The translations under genes were made by a program, and so were the position numbers. The notes under the pieces were generated by a model, which saw nothing but the letters and a program-made list of their open reading frames with translations, made no database searches and had not been told where the DNA came from. Below, piece by piece: positions 1-8,181 of a DNA stretch of 64,000 nucleotides; position 1 is the first letter of the stretch, and the number at the start of each line of letters is the position of its first letter. The DNA is taken from assembly GCA_963847735.1 (NCBI GenBank), contig CAWKAV010000003.1, positions 62,001 through 126,000 on the forward strand, written 5' to 3'. The stretch is from CAWKAV01 sp963847735 (GTDB lineage Bacteria; Desulfobacterota; Desulfuromonadia; Desulfuromonadales; BM103).

Positions 1-361
1 GATATTCAGATCGCAGACCACCATCGGGATCTCGCGGCCGAACAGCGTCAGCGGCGGCGCAAAGGGCACCACGGCAAAGCTGAGCAGGGCGGTCAGGGCA
101 GTTAGGCCGGGGGCGAAGAGGAAACAGCCACTTGTCGGCCCGGTCGGGGACAAAGTCCTCCTTGGTGATCAGCTTGATAACGTCGCACAGCGGCTGGATC
201 ATACCACCGGGACCGACCCGGTTCGGACCGTAGCGCATCTGCATGCGACCGAGAATTTTACGCTCGGCCAACACCAGGTAGGCGGCCATGGAGAGGACCA
301 CGCCGAAGATCAGGCCGAGCTTGACCAGAATGAGAAGCAGGCTGATCAGCAGATCGTTCAT
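1..361 (-). CDS. nuoH: NADH-quinone oxidoreductase subunit H, N-terminal part (frameshifted)
   Basis: NuoH is the membrane subunit of complex I that lines the quinone channel. The visible part has a first membrane helix, then the loop LAERKILGRMQMRYGPNRVG, a NuoH hallmark, and DVIKLITKEDFVPDRADKW. The ATG at 361 overlaps the nuoG stop (ATGA), which shows translational coupling. Near 123 the frame breaks: one extra T in a TTT run moves the continuation (APGLTALTALLSFAVVPFAP) into another frame. The rest of the gene lies beyond the window edge. The identity is secure; the frameshift looks like an insertion error. Confidence 0.9.
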   Translation of the reverse strand, partial: MNDLLISLLLILVKLGLIFGVVLSMAAYLVLAERKILGRMQMRYGPNRVGPGGMIQPLCDVIKLITKEDFVPDRADKWLFPLRPRPNCPDRPAQLCRGALCAAADAVRPRDPDGGLRSEY

Positions 362-2761
362 GCCTTGTCCTCCTTCTCAAGCTGGCAGTCGAGCATGCTG
401 CCCGGCACCATCCCTTCAAGGGCGGTGTCCCAGAGTTGCGGCGCCAGCACCAGGCCTTTCACCATCTGCGCTCGATTCGGATCACGACATGACAATGGCC
501 AAAACGGGTGGTCAGACGAGCACGGTCACCAGTCATCAGGCCGAGCTGTTCGGCCTGCTCGGGATGCAGATAAAGATAAGGCTGCGGCTCCGTAGCCGCC
601 AGGGGCGACGACAGGTGCGCCAGCCAGTGAGAACCGACCGGCGCGGCTATCGCCAGCAACGTCAGAGTTTCAGCGGCTGCGGCAAGAGGCAATTCTTTCT
701 CTGCCGCTGGCGGCAAGACGCCCATGGCAGAGAGGCGTAATCCCGTGGTCTCGGCAACAATGGACGAAAGTCCGGCGAACCGGTCATCGTTCTGTTCTAT
801 CGACTTGCGCACATCGGCAAGAGTCGGCGTCGCGGTCAAGCAGCCGGGCCAAAAGCCACCAGTCTGCTTCGGGAGCAGAACCCGGCGTTTCCTGGAAAAA
901 TTCGCGCGGCGGGTGATTACCGGCTCCCGTGTCACGGATCGGCAGACCCGGATCAATCACCGGCAGGAACGCCTGCAGTCGGCCTTCGTTATTAATATAG
1001 CTGCCGGCCATCTCGGCGTTGGCACGAGCGGGCAGGAAGATATCGGCCCGTTGAGCCGCCAGGCTCGGCGTGGCATCAATGCTCACCAGCAGATCCAGAT
1101 GACCAAGGGCCGCCTGGGCACGTGCCGGATCCATTGCCTCACAGAAAGGATCGCTCTCCAGGCAGACCAGCGCACGCACCGTGCCTTCCTGGATCGCATC
1201 GAGAATCGGGTTAAAACCGGGACCGTCACCCGCCAGCAGGGCGCCGCCAAAGCTGTTCGGCCCGTCCAGCAGGACCATCACGCCGACGCGGCGAGCCGCG
1301 GTTGACAGCGCGACGGCCGCGGAGCAGAGGGCATCGACGCCCTTGCCGCCGAGCAGATCGGCGCCGCCGACCAGGACCGGACGTTGGGCCGAGTTGAGTT
1401 GCTCCAGCAGACCCGCCAACAGCTCCTGCTCGTGAGCGGGCAGTGAACCCAGGTCGCCCTCACCAAGCGCCTTGAGGACCACGGGCAAACGCTCCGGACC
1501 TAACGGCAGATGAGTGGCCGCGCAGGGCAACTGCACCGGCCGGGGATCGATCACCACGACTTTGCCACCATTGCGCACGGCCTGGCGTATGGCCAGGGCC
1601 AGCATCGGACCTTCCGCCAGCGGATCCGCTCCAATCAGAATGACCAGATCACTCTGCCGGACATCTTCCAGGCTGCGGGCGTGGTCACCGAGACGGGCGA
1701 CGAGGGTCCGGGCGGCACGATCGCGCCGCTGGTGCGACTTCGTAGACCAGTTGCGTCGAGCCGGTTGCAACCGCCCAATCCCGCAACAGGGCGTTGGCTT
1801 CAAAACTGGCCCGCGACGAGCCCAGGAAAGCGACGCTGTTCGGGCCGTGCTTACTGGCCATCTCGGCAACGCGCTTGCGGGCCGCTGCCAGCGCGATCTC
1901 GATCGCAACCGGCTGACCATCGACACGCGGCTGGCGCGGCCGCTGCGGATGATTGACATGATCGTATCCAAAGCGACCACGATCACAGATAAAGAAGCCG
2001 TTGGTCTCGCGGTTGATGCCGGCCCTGACCCGCTGCACTTCACGATAGCGCCCGCCGGGGACGGTCGCGCAGCCAAGGCTGCAGTGCGGGCAGATCGAAG
2101 GCGCCTCCTGCAGATCCCAGAGCCGCGTCTTGAAACGGAACGGCTTACTGGTGAGGACTCCGGTCGGACAGGCGTCAATGATATTGCCGGAAAAGGGGCT
2201 TTCCAGCGCACCCTCCTGAAAACGGCCATACTGAATCCGGTTGCGTGAACCGAAGGTCCCGTAGTCAGTCCCGCCGCAATAGTCGCGATAGGTGCGCACG
2301 CAACGGTAACAGGTGATGCAGCGGTTCATCTCCTGCTGCACGAACGGGCCAAGATCCTGGTTATTGAAAGTGCACTTCTTGCCGGTATAACGCCGCGTGC
2401 CATGGCCACCGGCAACTGTCATTTCCTGTAGCTGACATTCGCCACCTTCATCGCACACCGGGCAGTCATGCGGATGGCTGATCATCGCCCATTCGATAAC
2501 ATGTTTGCGCAGCTCCACCGCATCGGGAGCGGTTGATGAGACCACCATGCCGTCCGCCGCCGTGATCATGCAGGCCATGCGCAGCCCCTTGACCGGACCC
2601 TCGACGAACGTCATGGCACAGAGGCGACAGGAACCGACCGCTCCCAGCGCTTCGTGATAGCAGAAGTGCGGGATGACGATATCGAGGGCGCGCGCCGCCT
2701 CGAGGACATTGGTGCCCTCGGCTACGGTCACTTCCAGATTGTCGATGGTCAGTTTAGGCAT
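358..2761 (-). CDS. nuoG: NADH-quinone oxidoreductase subunit G (three frameshifts)
   Basis: NuoG is the large iron-sulfur subunit of the peripheral arm of complex I. The start is the ATG at 2761 (MPKLTIDNLEV). The N-terminal ferredoxin domain has Cys34, Cys45, Cys48 and Cys64 for the 2Fe-2S cluster, then HPHDCPVCDEGGEC (His96, Cys100, Cys103, Cys109) and CITCYRC. A molybdopterin-oxidoreductase-type domain starts at ICPHCSLGC near residue 235. The frame breaks near 1739 (+1), 820 (+1) and 472 (-1). After the last break the C-terminus ends at the TGA at 358, overlapping nuoH. Read across the breaks, the protein is about 800 residues, as expected for this group. The reading frame could also extend upstream through the repeat at 2776, but the family start fits 2761. 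Confidence 0.9.
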
Positions 2762-2775
2762 TTTAACTCTTATTG

Positions 2776-2804
2776 GCCACGGAGACACGGAGACACAGAG
2801 AGAA
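2776..2804 (+). repeat. Left terminal inverted repeat of element 1
   Basis: Reads GCCAC-GGAGACAC-GGAGACAC-AGAG, an outer GCCAC followed by an 8-nt quasi-periodic GAGACAC unit. It pairs with 3210-3236. It lies 14 nt upstream of the nuoG ATG, in the position where the ribosome binding site of nuoG would be expected. Confidence 0.75.
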
Positions 2805-2837
2805 CCAAAGCCCACCCTCTTGCTCTGGATCTATCAT

Positions 2838-3254
2838 TTACAAGGCAATCCTTTTTATTCCGTCCTTAAGAACCGGAACGTTGAAATTAATCAGTAATCC
2901 CAGTCGTTTGCCGGTTAATTTCAGATAACTCAACAACTGTGCCTGAAATACAGAATCCATGCGATCAACAGCTTTAAGTTCGACTATCACAGCCTCTTCT
3001 ATAATAAGATCAATCCGCAAATCGCCTAAAGATTGTCCCTTATATTGAATAGGGATCGGTGCTTGCTGAACGTGACCGATTCCTTTTAACCCCAGCTCGT
3101 AACAAAGAGCCTTTTCATAAATCGATTCAAGAAGCCCCGGACCGAGAGTCTTGTGGACCTCAATTGCACAGCCAATGATCCGATCAGTCAAGACATTGAG
3201 ATTTTGAATTTCTCTGTGTCTCAGTGTCTCTGTGGCTATAAGATTGTCAAGCAA
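2838..3254 (-). CDS. GxxExxY family protein (PDDEXK nuclease-like)
   Basis: A small protein of the GxxExxY family (PDDEXK_3 fold in domain databases) of unproven function. The name-giving motif is visible as GLLESIY, inside a helix that follows CAIEVHKTLGPG. The nuclease-like core is DLRIDLIIEE followed by VELKAV, giving the D...ExK pattern. There is no ATG: the frame runs back through the element's terminal repeat, which encodes ATETLRHRE, and into the end of nuoF in another frame. I chose the TTG at 3254 (138 residues), which overlaps the nuoF stop and would permit coupled translation, but the start is uncertain. The last conserved segment is GLLINFNV. The family is common in genomes with this repeat type; its role is unknown. 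Confidence 0.8.
   Translation of the reverse strand: MLDNLIATETLRHREIQNLNVLTDRIIGCAIEVHKTLGPGLLESIYEKALCYELGLKGIGHVQQAPIPIQYKGQSLGDLRIDLIIEEAVIVELKAVDRMDSVFQAQLLSYLKLTGKRLGLLINFNVPVLKDGIKRIAL
3210..3236 (-). repeat. Right terminal inverted repeat of element 1
   Basis: The complement reads GCCACAGAGACACTGAGACA and continues CAGAGAA. It matches 2776-2804 in inverted orientation. It lies 10 nt downstream of the nuoF stop and is translated as ATETLRHRE within the GxxExxY reading frame. Confidence 0.75.
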
Positions 3255-4518
3255 AAGGACATCCACCCTGCTTGATGTGATCCCTGATTTCGTCTTCAAA
3301 GAGCCGCAGCAGCGCCTCCACCGGGCCCATGGCCCCTTCAGCCAGAGCACAGAAGGAGCGTCCCTTGATATTGCGGACCTGGTCCTTGAGCATGGCCAGA
3401 TCGTTTTCCGTTCCCTGGCCGCACTCGATGCGATCGAGCAGCCAGGAAATTGTCGCCAGACCGTCGCGGCACGGCGTGCACCAACCGCAACTCTCCCGGG
3501 CGAAAAACTGGTTGAGGTTGCGCGTTACCGCCACCATACAGGTCTGCTCATCGAATACGGTGACCCCGGCCGTGCCGAGGCGACTGCCGACGTCTTCAAG
3601 CGGGTTGAAATCCATCATCAGGTCAAGATGCTCCGCGGTCAGGTAGGGGGTCGACGCCCCGCCGGGGAGACAGGCCTTGAATTTTTTGCCGCCACGCACG
3701 CCGCCGCCGAAGTCTTCCACCACTTCACGCAGGGTGATGCCCAGCGGCAGCTCGAAACATTCGGTCCGGTTGAGATGACCAGACAGGCCGAACAGCTTGG
3801 TGCCGGCACTTTCGGGATTCAGCGCCAGATCATGGAACCACAAATTGCCGTGCGTAAGAATATGCGGCACGGTGGCCAGAGTCTCAACGTTGTTGACGTT
3901 GGTCGGCCGTCCGAACAGACCGCGCTGAGCAGGAAAGGGTGGCTTGGAACGAGGATTGGGCCGTCGCCCCTCAAGACCGTTGAGCAGGGAGGTTTCTTCA
4001 CCGAGGATGTAGCGACCGGCGCTGCGATGCACGTGCAGTTCAAGATCGAATCCGGAGCCGAGAATGTTTTCCCCCACGTAGCCGGCGGCGATGGCTTCTT
4101 CAATAGCCCGCTCGACCCTCTGCGAGCAATCTTCATATGCGTAGCGCAGAAAAATATAACCGATCGGGGTCTGCAAGGCGTAGGCGGCGATCACCATCCC
4201 TTCCACCAGTTGGTGAGGATCAGCCAGCAGCAGCTGGCGATCCTTGTAGGTGCCCGGCTCCATCTCGTCTCCGTTGCAGACCAGGTACTTGTCGCCCGGC
4301 TGCTCGGCAGGGAAAAAAGACCACTTGATCCCGGTCGGGAAGCCTGCTCCGCCGCGCCCGCGCAGACCAGAGCCTTTAATCAGTTCGCAGACTTCCGCAG
4401 GTGACATCTTCAACGCCTCGCGCAGGCCCTGGTAGCCGCCGGTCTTTTCATACCCGGGCAGCAGGACCGTCTCGCCCGGTCGGCGGTTTTTGAACAAAAC
4501 CTGCGGATACGCGTTCAT
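3247..4518 (-). CDS. nuoF: NADH-quinone oxidoreductase subunit F
   Basis: This subunit binds NADH and FMN and passes electrons to the first 4Fe-4S cluster of complex I. The 423-residue protein has the glycine-rich nucleotide site GSGLRGRGGAGFPTG (49-63), the FMN-side motif ILGEETSLLNGLEG (171-184), and the N3 cluster ligands Cys344, Cys347 and Cys350 (ESCGWCTPC) plus Cys390 (SFCALAEGA). It has normal length and an intact frame. It starts 3 nt after the nuoE stop, so the two are co-translated. The TIR element begins 10 nt after its stop codon. Confidence 0.97.
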   Translation of the reverse strand: MNAYPQVLFKNRRPGETVLLPGYEKTGGYQGLREALKMSPAEVCELIKGSGLRGRGGAGFPTGIKWSFFPAEQPGDKYLVCNGDEMEPGTYKDRQLLLADPHQLVEGMVIAAYALQTPIGYIFLRYAYEDCSQRVERAIEEAIAAGYVGENILGSGFDLELHVHRSAGRYILGEETSLLNGLEGRRPNPRSKPPFPAQRGLFGRPTNVNNVETLATVPHILTHGNLWFHDLALNPESAGTKLFGLSGHLNRTECFELPLGITLREVVEDFGGGVRGGKKFKACLPGGASTPYLTAEHLDLMMDFNPLEDVGSRLGTAGVTVFDEQTCMVAVTRNLNQFFARESCGWCTPCRDGLATISWLLDRIECGQGTENDLAMLKDQVRNIKGRSFCALAEGAMGPVEALLRLFEDEIRDHIKQGGCPFA

Positions 4519-4521
4519 TCG

Positions 4522-5016
4522 TTAATTATCGGCCGCGATTGCGGCACGCTCCTCAAGAAGGATTGCGTCTATTTTCTGAGGGGTCAACCGGCCGTGCGTG
4601 GTCAGGCCGATCATCATGGCCGGAGCATCGCCACAGGCCCCGAGACAGCAACTCGGCAACAGGGTAAAGGCCCCGTCTGACGTGGTTTCCCCCAGGCTGA
4701 TGTCGAGGGTTTTCTGCAAATGCCCGGCAATCATTTCCACCCCGGTTGACCAGCAGCAGATTGAATCACAGATGTGAATCACCCGTCGGCCCACTTCGCG
4801 ACGGAAAATCTTGTCATAGAAAGTGGCCACTTCTTCGACTTCTATCGGCAGAACCTTCAAGGTCGCAGCCGTCAACAACACGCCATCGTCGGGCACCCAT
4901 CCGTAATGCGCCTGAATCGCCCGCAGCAGATCAATGATCAGCTCATGGGGATGAGCAATCGCCGCCGCTTTGGCTCTGAAGCTGTCGATCTGATTTTGGG
5001 GTAGAAGCTCTTTCAT
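4522..5016 (-). CDS. nuoE: NADH-quinone oxidoreductase subunit E
   Basis: A thioredoxin-fold subunit that carries the 2Fe-2S cluster N1a next to NuoF. Counting from the ATG at 5016 (164 residues), the cluster ligands are Cys83 and Cys88 (CDSICC) and Cys124 and Cys128 (CLGAC followed by GDAP). The N-terminal helical region has YGWVPDDGVL and VEEVATFYDKI, typical of NuoE. An in-frame GTG exists at 5031, but it lies inside the repeat of element 2, and the family start fits MKELLP. No good ribosome binding site precedes the ATG: the upstream 10 nt end directly at the repeat. Expression may therefore depend on sequence supplied by the element. Confidence 0.95.
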   Translation of the reverse strand: MKELLPQNQIDSFRAKAAAIAHPHELIIDLLRAIQAHYGWVPDDGVLLTAATLKVLPIEVEEVATFYDKIFRREVGRRVIHICDSICCWSTGVEMIAGHLQKTLDISLGETTSDGAFTLLPSCCLGACGDAPAMMIGLTTHGRLTPQKIDAILLEERAAIAADN

Positions 5017-5026
5017 AAAATCGTTC

Positions 5027-5228
5027 GCCACGGAGGCACAGAGACACGGAGAAAACCTTCAAATTTAAGAAAGAATCTTTTCGTCAGGGCTCTGGATTGT
5101 TCCTTCGTAGCCTTTCCTCAGCGTTGACTATCCTTTGTTATCTCTAAGACTCTTGATTGTTGGGTCCTTCTTCATCCATGGCATCTTCTAGTTTTTGATT
5201 TACCTCTGTGTCTCCGTGTCTCTGTGGC
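5027..5228. mobile_element. TIR-bounded 202-bp gene-less element between nuoBCD and nuoE
   Basis: The ends at 5027-5054 (GCCACGGAGGCACAGAGACA...) and the complement of 5203-5228 (GCCACAGAGACACGGAGACA...) are inverted copies of the repeat that bounds the GxxExxY element. The roughly 150 bp between them holds no credible gene. The element starts 9 nt after the nuoBCD stop and ends 10 nt before the nuoE ATG. I infer a non-autonomous or decayed derivative of the 2776-3236 element. Confidence 0.6.
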
Positions 5229-5237
5229 AAAAACTTG

Positions 5238-7628
5238 TTATCTATCCAAATCCGCCAGGATAAAATCAATTGCCCCCAGCACCATGATCAGGTCAGCGAT
5301 CATCCAGCCTTTTGCCATCTTCGGGAAAACCTGCATATGCGCAAAGCTCGGGGTGCGGATGCGCAGGCGATACGGGGTGTTGCCGCCATCGCTAACCACG
5401 TAGTAACCACACTCACCTTTGCTTGATTCGATGCCGCGGTAGCATTCGCCACGCGGCGGCGTCAACCCTCGGCTTACATTCATAAAATGGTGAATCTGCG
5501 TCTCGATATCTTTTTTACCCGCGTTTCGCTCCGGATAAGCATAGCGATTATCGCTGGTCACGTAGAGGCCATCCGGCATGTCAGCGGCGGCCTGCTTGAC
5601 GATACGCAGACTCTGGCGCATCTCACCGAGGCGCACCAGGTAGCGGGCAAAACTGCAGCCGCCAGTGTCGGTTGGAATGTCGAAATCGAAACGCTCATAA
5701 CCTGAGTAGGGCATCTTTTTACGCAGATCCCAATCGATCCCGCAAGCCCGCAAGTTGGCTCCGGACATACCCCAATCGATCGCCTCGTCGAGAGTGGTGA
5801 CACCAATACCCTCGGTGCGCGCCCTGAAGATCGGGCCATCGGTGAGCATGCGGTCAAATTCGTCAATGCGTTTGTCGAAGTCACGGGTAAAGATATCAAC
5901 CGTGTCTTTCCAGCCCTCCGGAAGATCCATCGCCAGTCCGCCGATGCGGAACCAGGCCGGGTGCATGCGCCCGCCGGTAATCTGTTCAATGATGTCAAAA
6001 ATCTTTTCGCGCGATTCGAAGGCGTAGAAAACAGGGGTCATGGCCCCGACATCATGGGCGAAGGTCCCCAGCCAGACCAGGTGGTTGGCGATCCTGAACA
6101 GCTCGCAGAGCATGACCCTGATGACCTGGGCGCGCTGCGGCACCTCGACACCGAGCATGGTCTCCAGCGGCAACAGGTAAGCCAGGTTGTTCTGCACGCC
6201 GGAGAGGTAATCGATACGATCGGTGTAAGGGATAAACTGGTTCCAGTGCTGGCGTTCGGCAATCTTTTCGGCGCCGCGATGGTGATAACCGAGATCGACA
6301 TCAACATCCACGACCTCCTCGCCGTTAAGCTTGGCAACCAGGCGCAACACACCATGGGTACCTGGGTGATGCGGGCCGAGGTTAAGAATCATGGTCTCGT
6401 CGTCGATCCGTTCCATCTCCCTGCTGCCAAAAAAGCTTTCGGCATCGCGTGGCACCATCTTCATGGCCGCTTGCGGCGTAAAAGGCTCCATCTCGGTGGC
6501 GCGGCTGACATGCTCCTTGCGCAGAGGATGTCCCTGCCAGTCGTGGGCCATGAGAATGCGGCGCAGATCAGGGTGGCCCTTGAAATCGATGCCGAACATG
6601 TCGAACACTTCGCGCTCGTACCAGTTGGCGGTCTCCCAGACGCCGGTGACCGTCGGCGCGGAAGGCATCTCACCGTGCAGGGGAACCTTGATCCGCAGGT
6701 ACCCGGGGTCATCATAGGACAACAGATGGTAAACGAGGGTGAAATCGTGGTCGGAGTGCTTCTGCCGGGCACGCTCGTCGATAGCAGTCAGATCCTCAAG
6801 GCGACGGTACTTGGTGGGCGCCCGCTCCTTGAGAAAGCGCAACAGTTCCGGAGCCGTTTCCGAATCGGTCCAGAAGGTCGGCATGTCGACCCCTTTGGCG
6901 TCTTCACGGACCCGGTCACCAAAGTGTTCATGCAGGGTTTTGCGCAGATCAGGCGTCGAAGCGACAAACTCGACGCGCGGCTGCTCTGGACGCCACAACT
7001 GCGCGGCACGATTGCCCCAAAAATGCGGGGCTTGTGTTGAGGTGCCTCGATTCGGACTGTTGCCGAAACCGGGACCGCGCGTGTCGCGGCTCTTGCTGAC
7101 ACCGTCAACCAGCAATGGCAGGGTCGTTCCCTCACTGCCGCCGGCCATGCCGAGCACCTTGCGGGCCGGCCGCTCTTCATTGGCGATCTTCTCCTGCAGG
7201 AGGATCAAGCCCTGCAGAACAGCTTCCGGACGAGGTGGACAACCGGGCACGTAAACATCAACCGGCAGCACCTGGTTGACCCCCTGTATGACACTGTAGA
7301 CGTCGTACATGCCACCGGAGTTGGCGCAGCTGCCCATCGCCATGACCCACTTGGGATTCGCCATCTGCTCGTAGACACGCAACATGCTCGCCGCCATCTT
7401 CTTGAAAGGCGTGCCGGAAATGATCATCAGATCTGCTTCGCGCGGCGTGCTGCGCAACACCTCGGCGCCGAAACGGGCAATATCAAAACGTGGCGTCATA
7501 CTGGTCATCATTTCGACGAAACAGCACGACAGGCCGAAGAACATCGGCCAGAGACTGTTCTTGCGACCCCAGTTGATGGCGTCGTCCAGGGTGGTCAGGA
7601 TAACGTTGGGCGGCAGCTGTTCGTTCAC
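5238..7628 (-). CDS. nuoBCD: NADH-quinone oxidoreductase fused subunits B/C/D
   Basis: One 796-residue polypeptide holds three complex I subunits. Residues 1-165 are NuoB, with the N2 cluster ligands Cys35, Cys36, Cys101 and Cys130 (PGCPPRPE). Residues about 205-375 are NuoC, with the 30-kDa signature WYEREVFDMFGIDFKGHPDL (336-355). Residues about 405-796 are NuoD, opening with LNLGPHHPGTHGVLRL, whose His is at the quinone site. CD fusions are widespread; the full B-C-D fusion is much rarer and is known in some Desulfuromonadales. The frame is intact across both joins. The start is a GTG overlapping the nuoA stop (GTGA). Confidence 0.95.
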   Translation of the reverse strand: MNEQLPPNVILTTLDDAINWGRKNSLWPMFFGLSCCFVEMMTSMTPRFDIARFGAEVLRSTPREADLMIISGTPFKKMAASMLRVYEQMANPKWVMAMGSCANSGGMYDVYSVIQGVNQVLPVDVYVPGCPPRPEAVLQGLILLQEKIANEERPARKVLGMAGGSEGTTLPLLVDGVSKSRDTRGPGFGNSPNRGTSTQAPHFWGNRAAQLWRPEQPRVEFVASTPDLRKTLHEHFGDRVREDAKGVDMPTFWTDSETAPELLRFLKERAPTKYRRLEDLTAIDERARQKHSDHDFTLVYHLLSYDDPGYLRIKVPLHGEMPSAPTVTGVWETANWYEREVFDMFGIDFKGHPDLRRILMAHDWQGHPLRKEHVSRATEMEPFTPQAAMKMVPRDAESFFGSREMERIDDETMILNLGPHHPGTHGVLRLVAKLNGEEVVDVDVDLGYHHRGAEKIAERQHWNQFIPYTDRIDYLSGVQNNLAYLLPLETMLGVEVPQRAQVIRVMLCELFRIANHLVWLGTFAHDVGAMTPVFYAFESREKIFDIIEQITGGRMHPAWFRIGGLAMDLPEGWKDTVDIFTRDFDKRIDEFDRMLTDGPIFRARTEGIGVTTLDEAIDWGMSGANLRACGIDWDLRKKMPYSGYERFDFDIPTDTGGCSFARYLVRLGEMRQSLRIVKQAAADMPDGLYVTSDNRYAYPERNAGKKDIETQIHHFMNVSRGLTPPRGECYRGIESSKGECGYYVVSDGGNTPYRLRIRTPSFAHMQVFPKMAKGWMIADLIMVLGAIDFILADLDR

Positions 7629-8071
7629 GTCACGCTCCGTTCCGGCTTGTGGCCTTTACGTTGCGCCCGTGGACCCCAATCGAGGCCACCGGTTTTCCAG
7701 AGGTGAACCAGACCGAGAAAGAGAATGAAGATGAAGAAACAGACGTGGGCAAAGCCGGGCCAGCCGAGCCGATCGGCAGCAACGGCCCAGGAGGCGACAA
7801 AAATGACCTCGACATCGAAGATGATGAAGAAGATGGCCACCAGGTAGAAAGGCACCGGCCCCTTGAGACGGGCGTTGTCGAGGGGATAGATGCCTGATTC
7901 GTAAGGCTCCTGTTTCTGCCGGGAGCGGGTCTTCTGGCCAAGCCCCCAGGAGAGCAGCAACAGAACGGCAATCAGGAAAATCGCAATTCCGCTGTAGATT
8001 CCCAGGGCCAGGTATGACTCGAAATCAGGCGGCGTCGCAATCAGTTGTGCGGAGGTGCTCACAGAGGACAT
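7625..8071 (-). CDS. nuoA: NADH-quinone oxidoreductase subunit A
   Basis: A membrane subunit of complex I with three transmembrane helices, at about residues 22-42, 80-100 and 108-125. The loop after helix 1 has EPYESGIYPL, the conserved acidic motif of NuoA; in most homologues a Cys is present (YECG), and here it is Ser. Helix 2 contains FIIFDVEVIF, with the conserved Asp-Glu. I chose the ATG at 8071 (148 residues); a TTG at 8077 is better spaced from a GGAAG ribosome binding site and is an alternative. It is the first gene of the nuo operon and its stop overlaps nuoBCD. Confidence 0.95.
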   Translation of the reverse strand: MSSVSTSAQLIATPPDFESYLALGIYSGIAIFLIAVLLLLSWGLGQKTRSRQKQEPYESGIYPLDNARLKGPVPFYLVAIFFIIFDVEVIFVASWAVAADRLGWPGFAHVCFFIFILFLGLVHLWKTGGLDWGPRAQRKGHKPERSVT

Positions 8072-8136
8072 AACCAAGTAAATGCTCTTCCTGTAATATC
8101 AAGCCGGTCCAGTTTTCTGCGGTTCGAAAGTACCGA

Positions 8137-8148
8137 AGCATCCTAGCA
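8137..8148 (-). promoter_or_regulatory. 12-nt motif shared by the nuoA and rnhA leaders
   Basis: The minus strand reads TGCTAGGATGCT 66 nt upstream of the nuoA ATG. The same 12 bases occur at 8671-8682 ahead of rnhA. TAGGAT could be a -10 box with a TG extension, but no convincing -35 box accompanies both copies. Confidence 0.35.
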
Positions 8149-8181
8149 TAAAACCCGGCCAAGTCCACCGCCCGAAGAGCA

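Larger units (their letters stand above)
2776..3236. mobile_element. TIR-bounded 461-bp element with GxxExxY gene, between nuoF and nuoG
   Basis: The element is bounded by imperfect inverted repeats of about 26 bp: 2776-2804 reads GCCACGGAGACACGGAGACA..., and the complement of 3210-3236 reads GCCACAGAGACACTGAGACA.... Only two of 26 positions differ. It begins 10 nt after the nuoF stop and ends 14 nt before the nuoG start, so it occupies just the intercistronic gap. It holds one gene, a PDDEXK-like GxxExxY protein whose N-terminus is encoded by the right-hand repeat. Related repeat pairs without a gene occur at 5027-5228 and 32345-32420. No target-site duplication is obvious. Mobility is inferred from the structure. 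Confidence 0.65.

Noticed and set aside
358..2761. Programmed frameshifting or decay of nuoG
   Set aside because: Three breaks in different contexts without slippery motifs, and similar +1 breaks in many unrelated genes, point to sequence error.
2761..2815. Upstream start of nuoG inside the terminal repeat (18 extra residues)
   Set aside because: The family N-terminus fits the ATG at 2761; the extension is repeat-encoded and not conserved.
2776..5228. CRISPR-like array from the repeated GAGACAC units
   Set aside because: Repeats are in inverted pairs with unequal spacing and no regular spacers; no cas genes are present.
5961..7040. 359-residue plus-strand reading frame across nuoBCD
   Set aside because: It is antisense to a certain gene, has no recognisable family and reflects the codon bias of GC-rich coding DNA.
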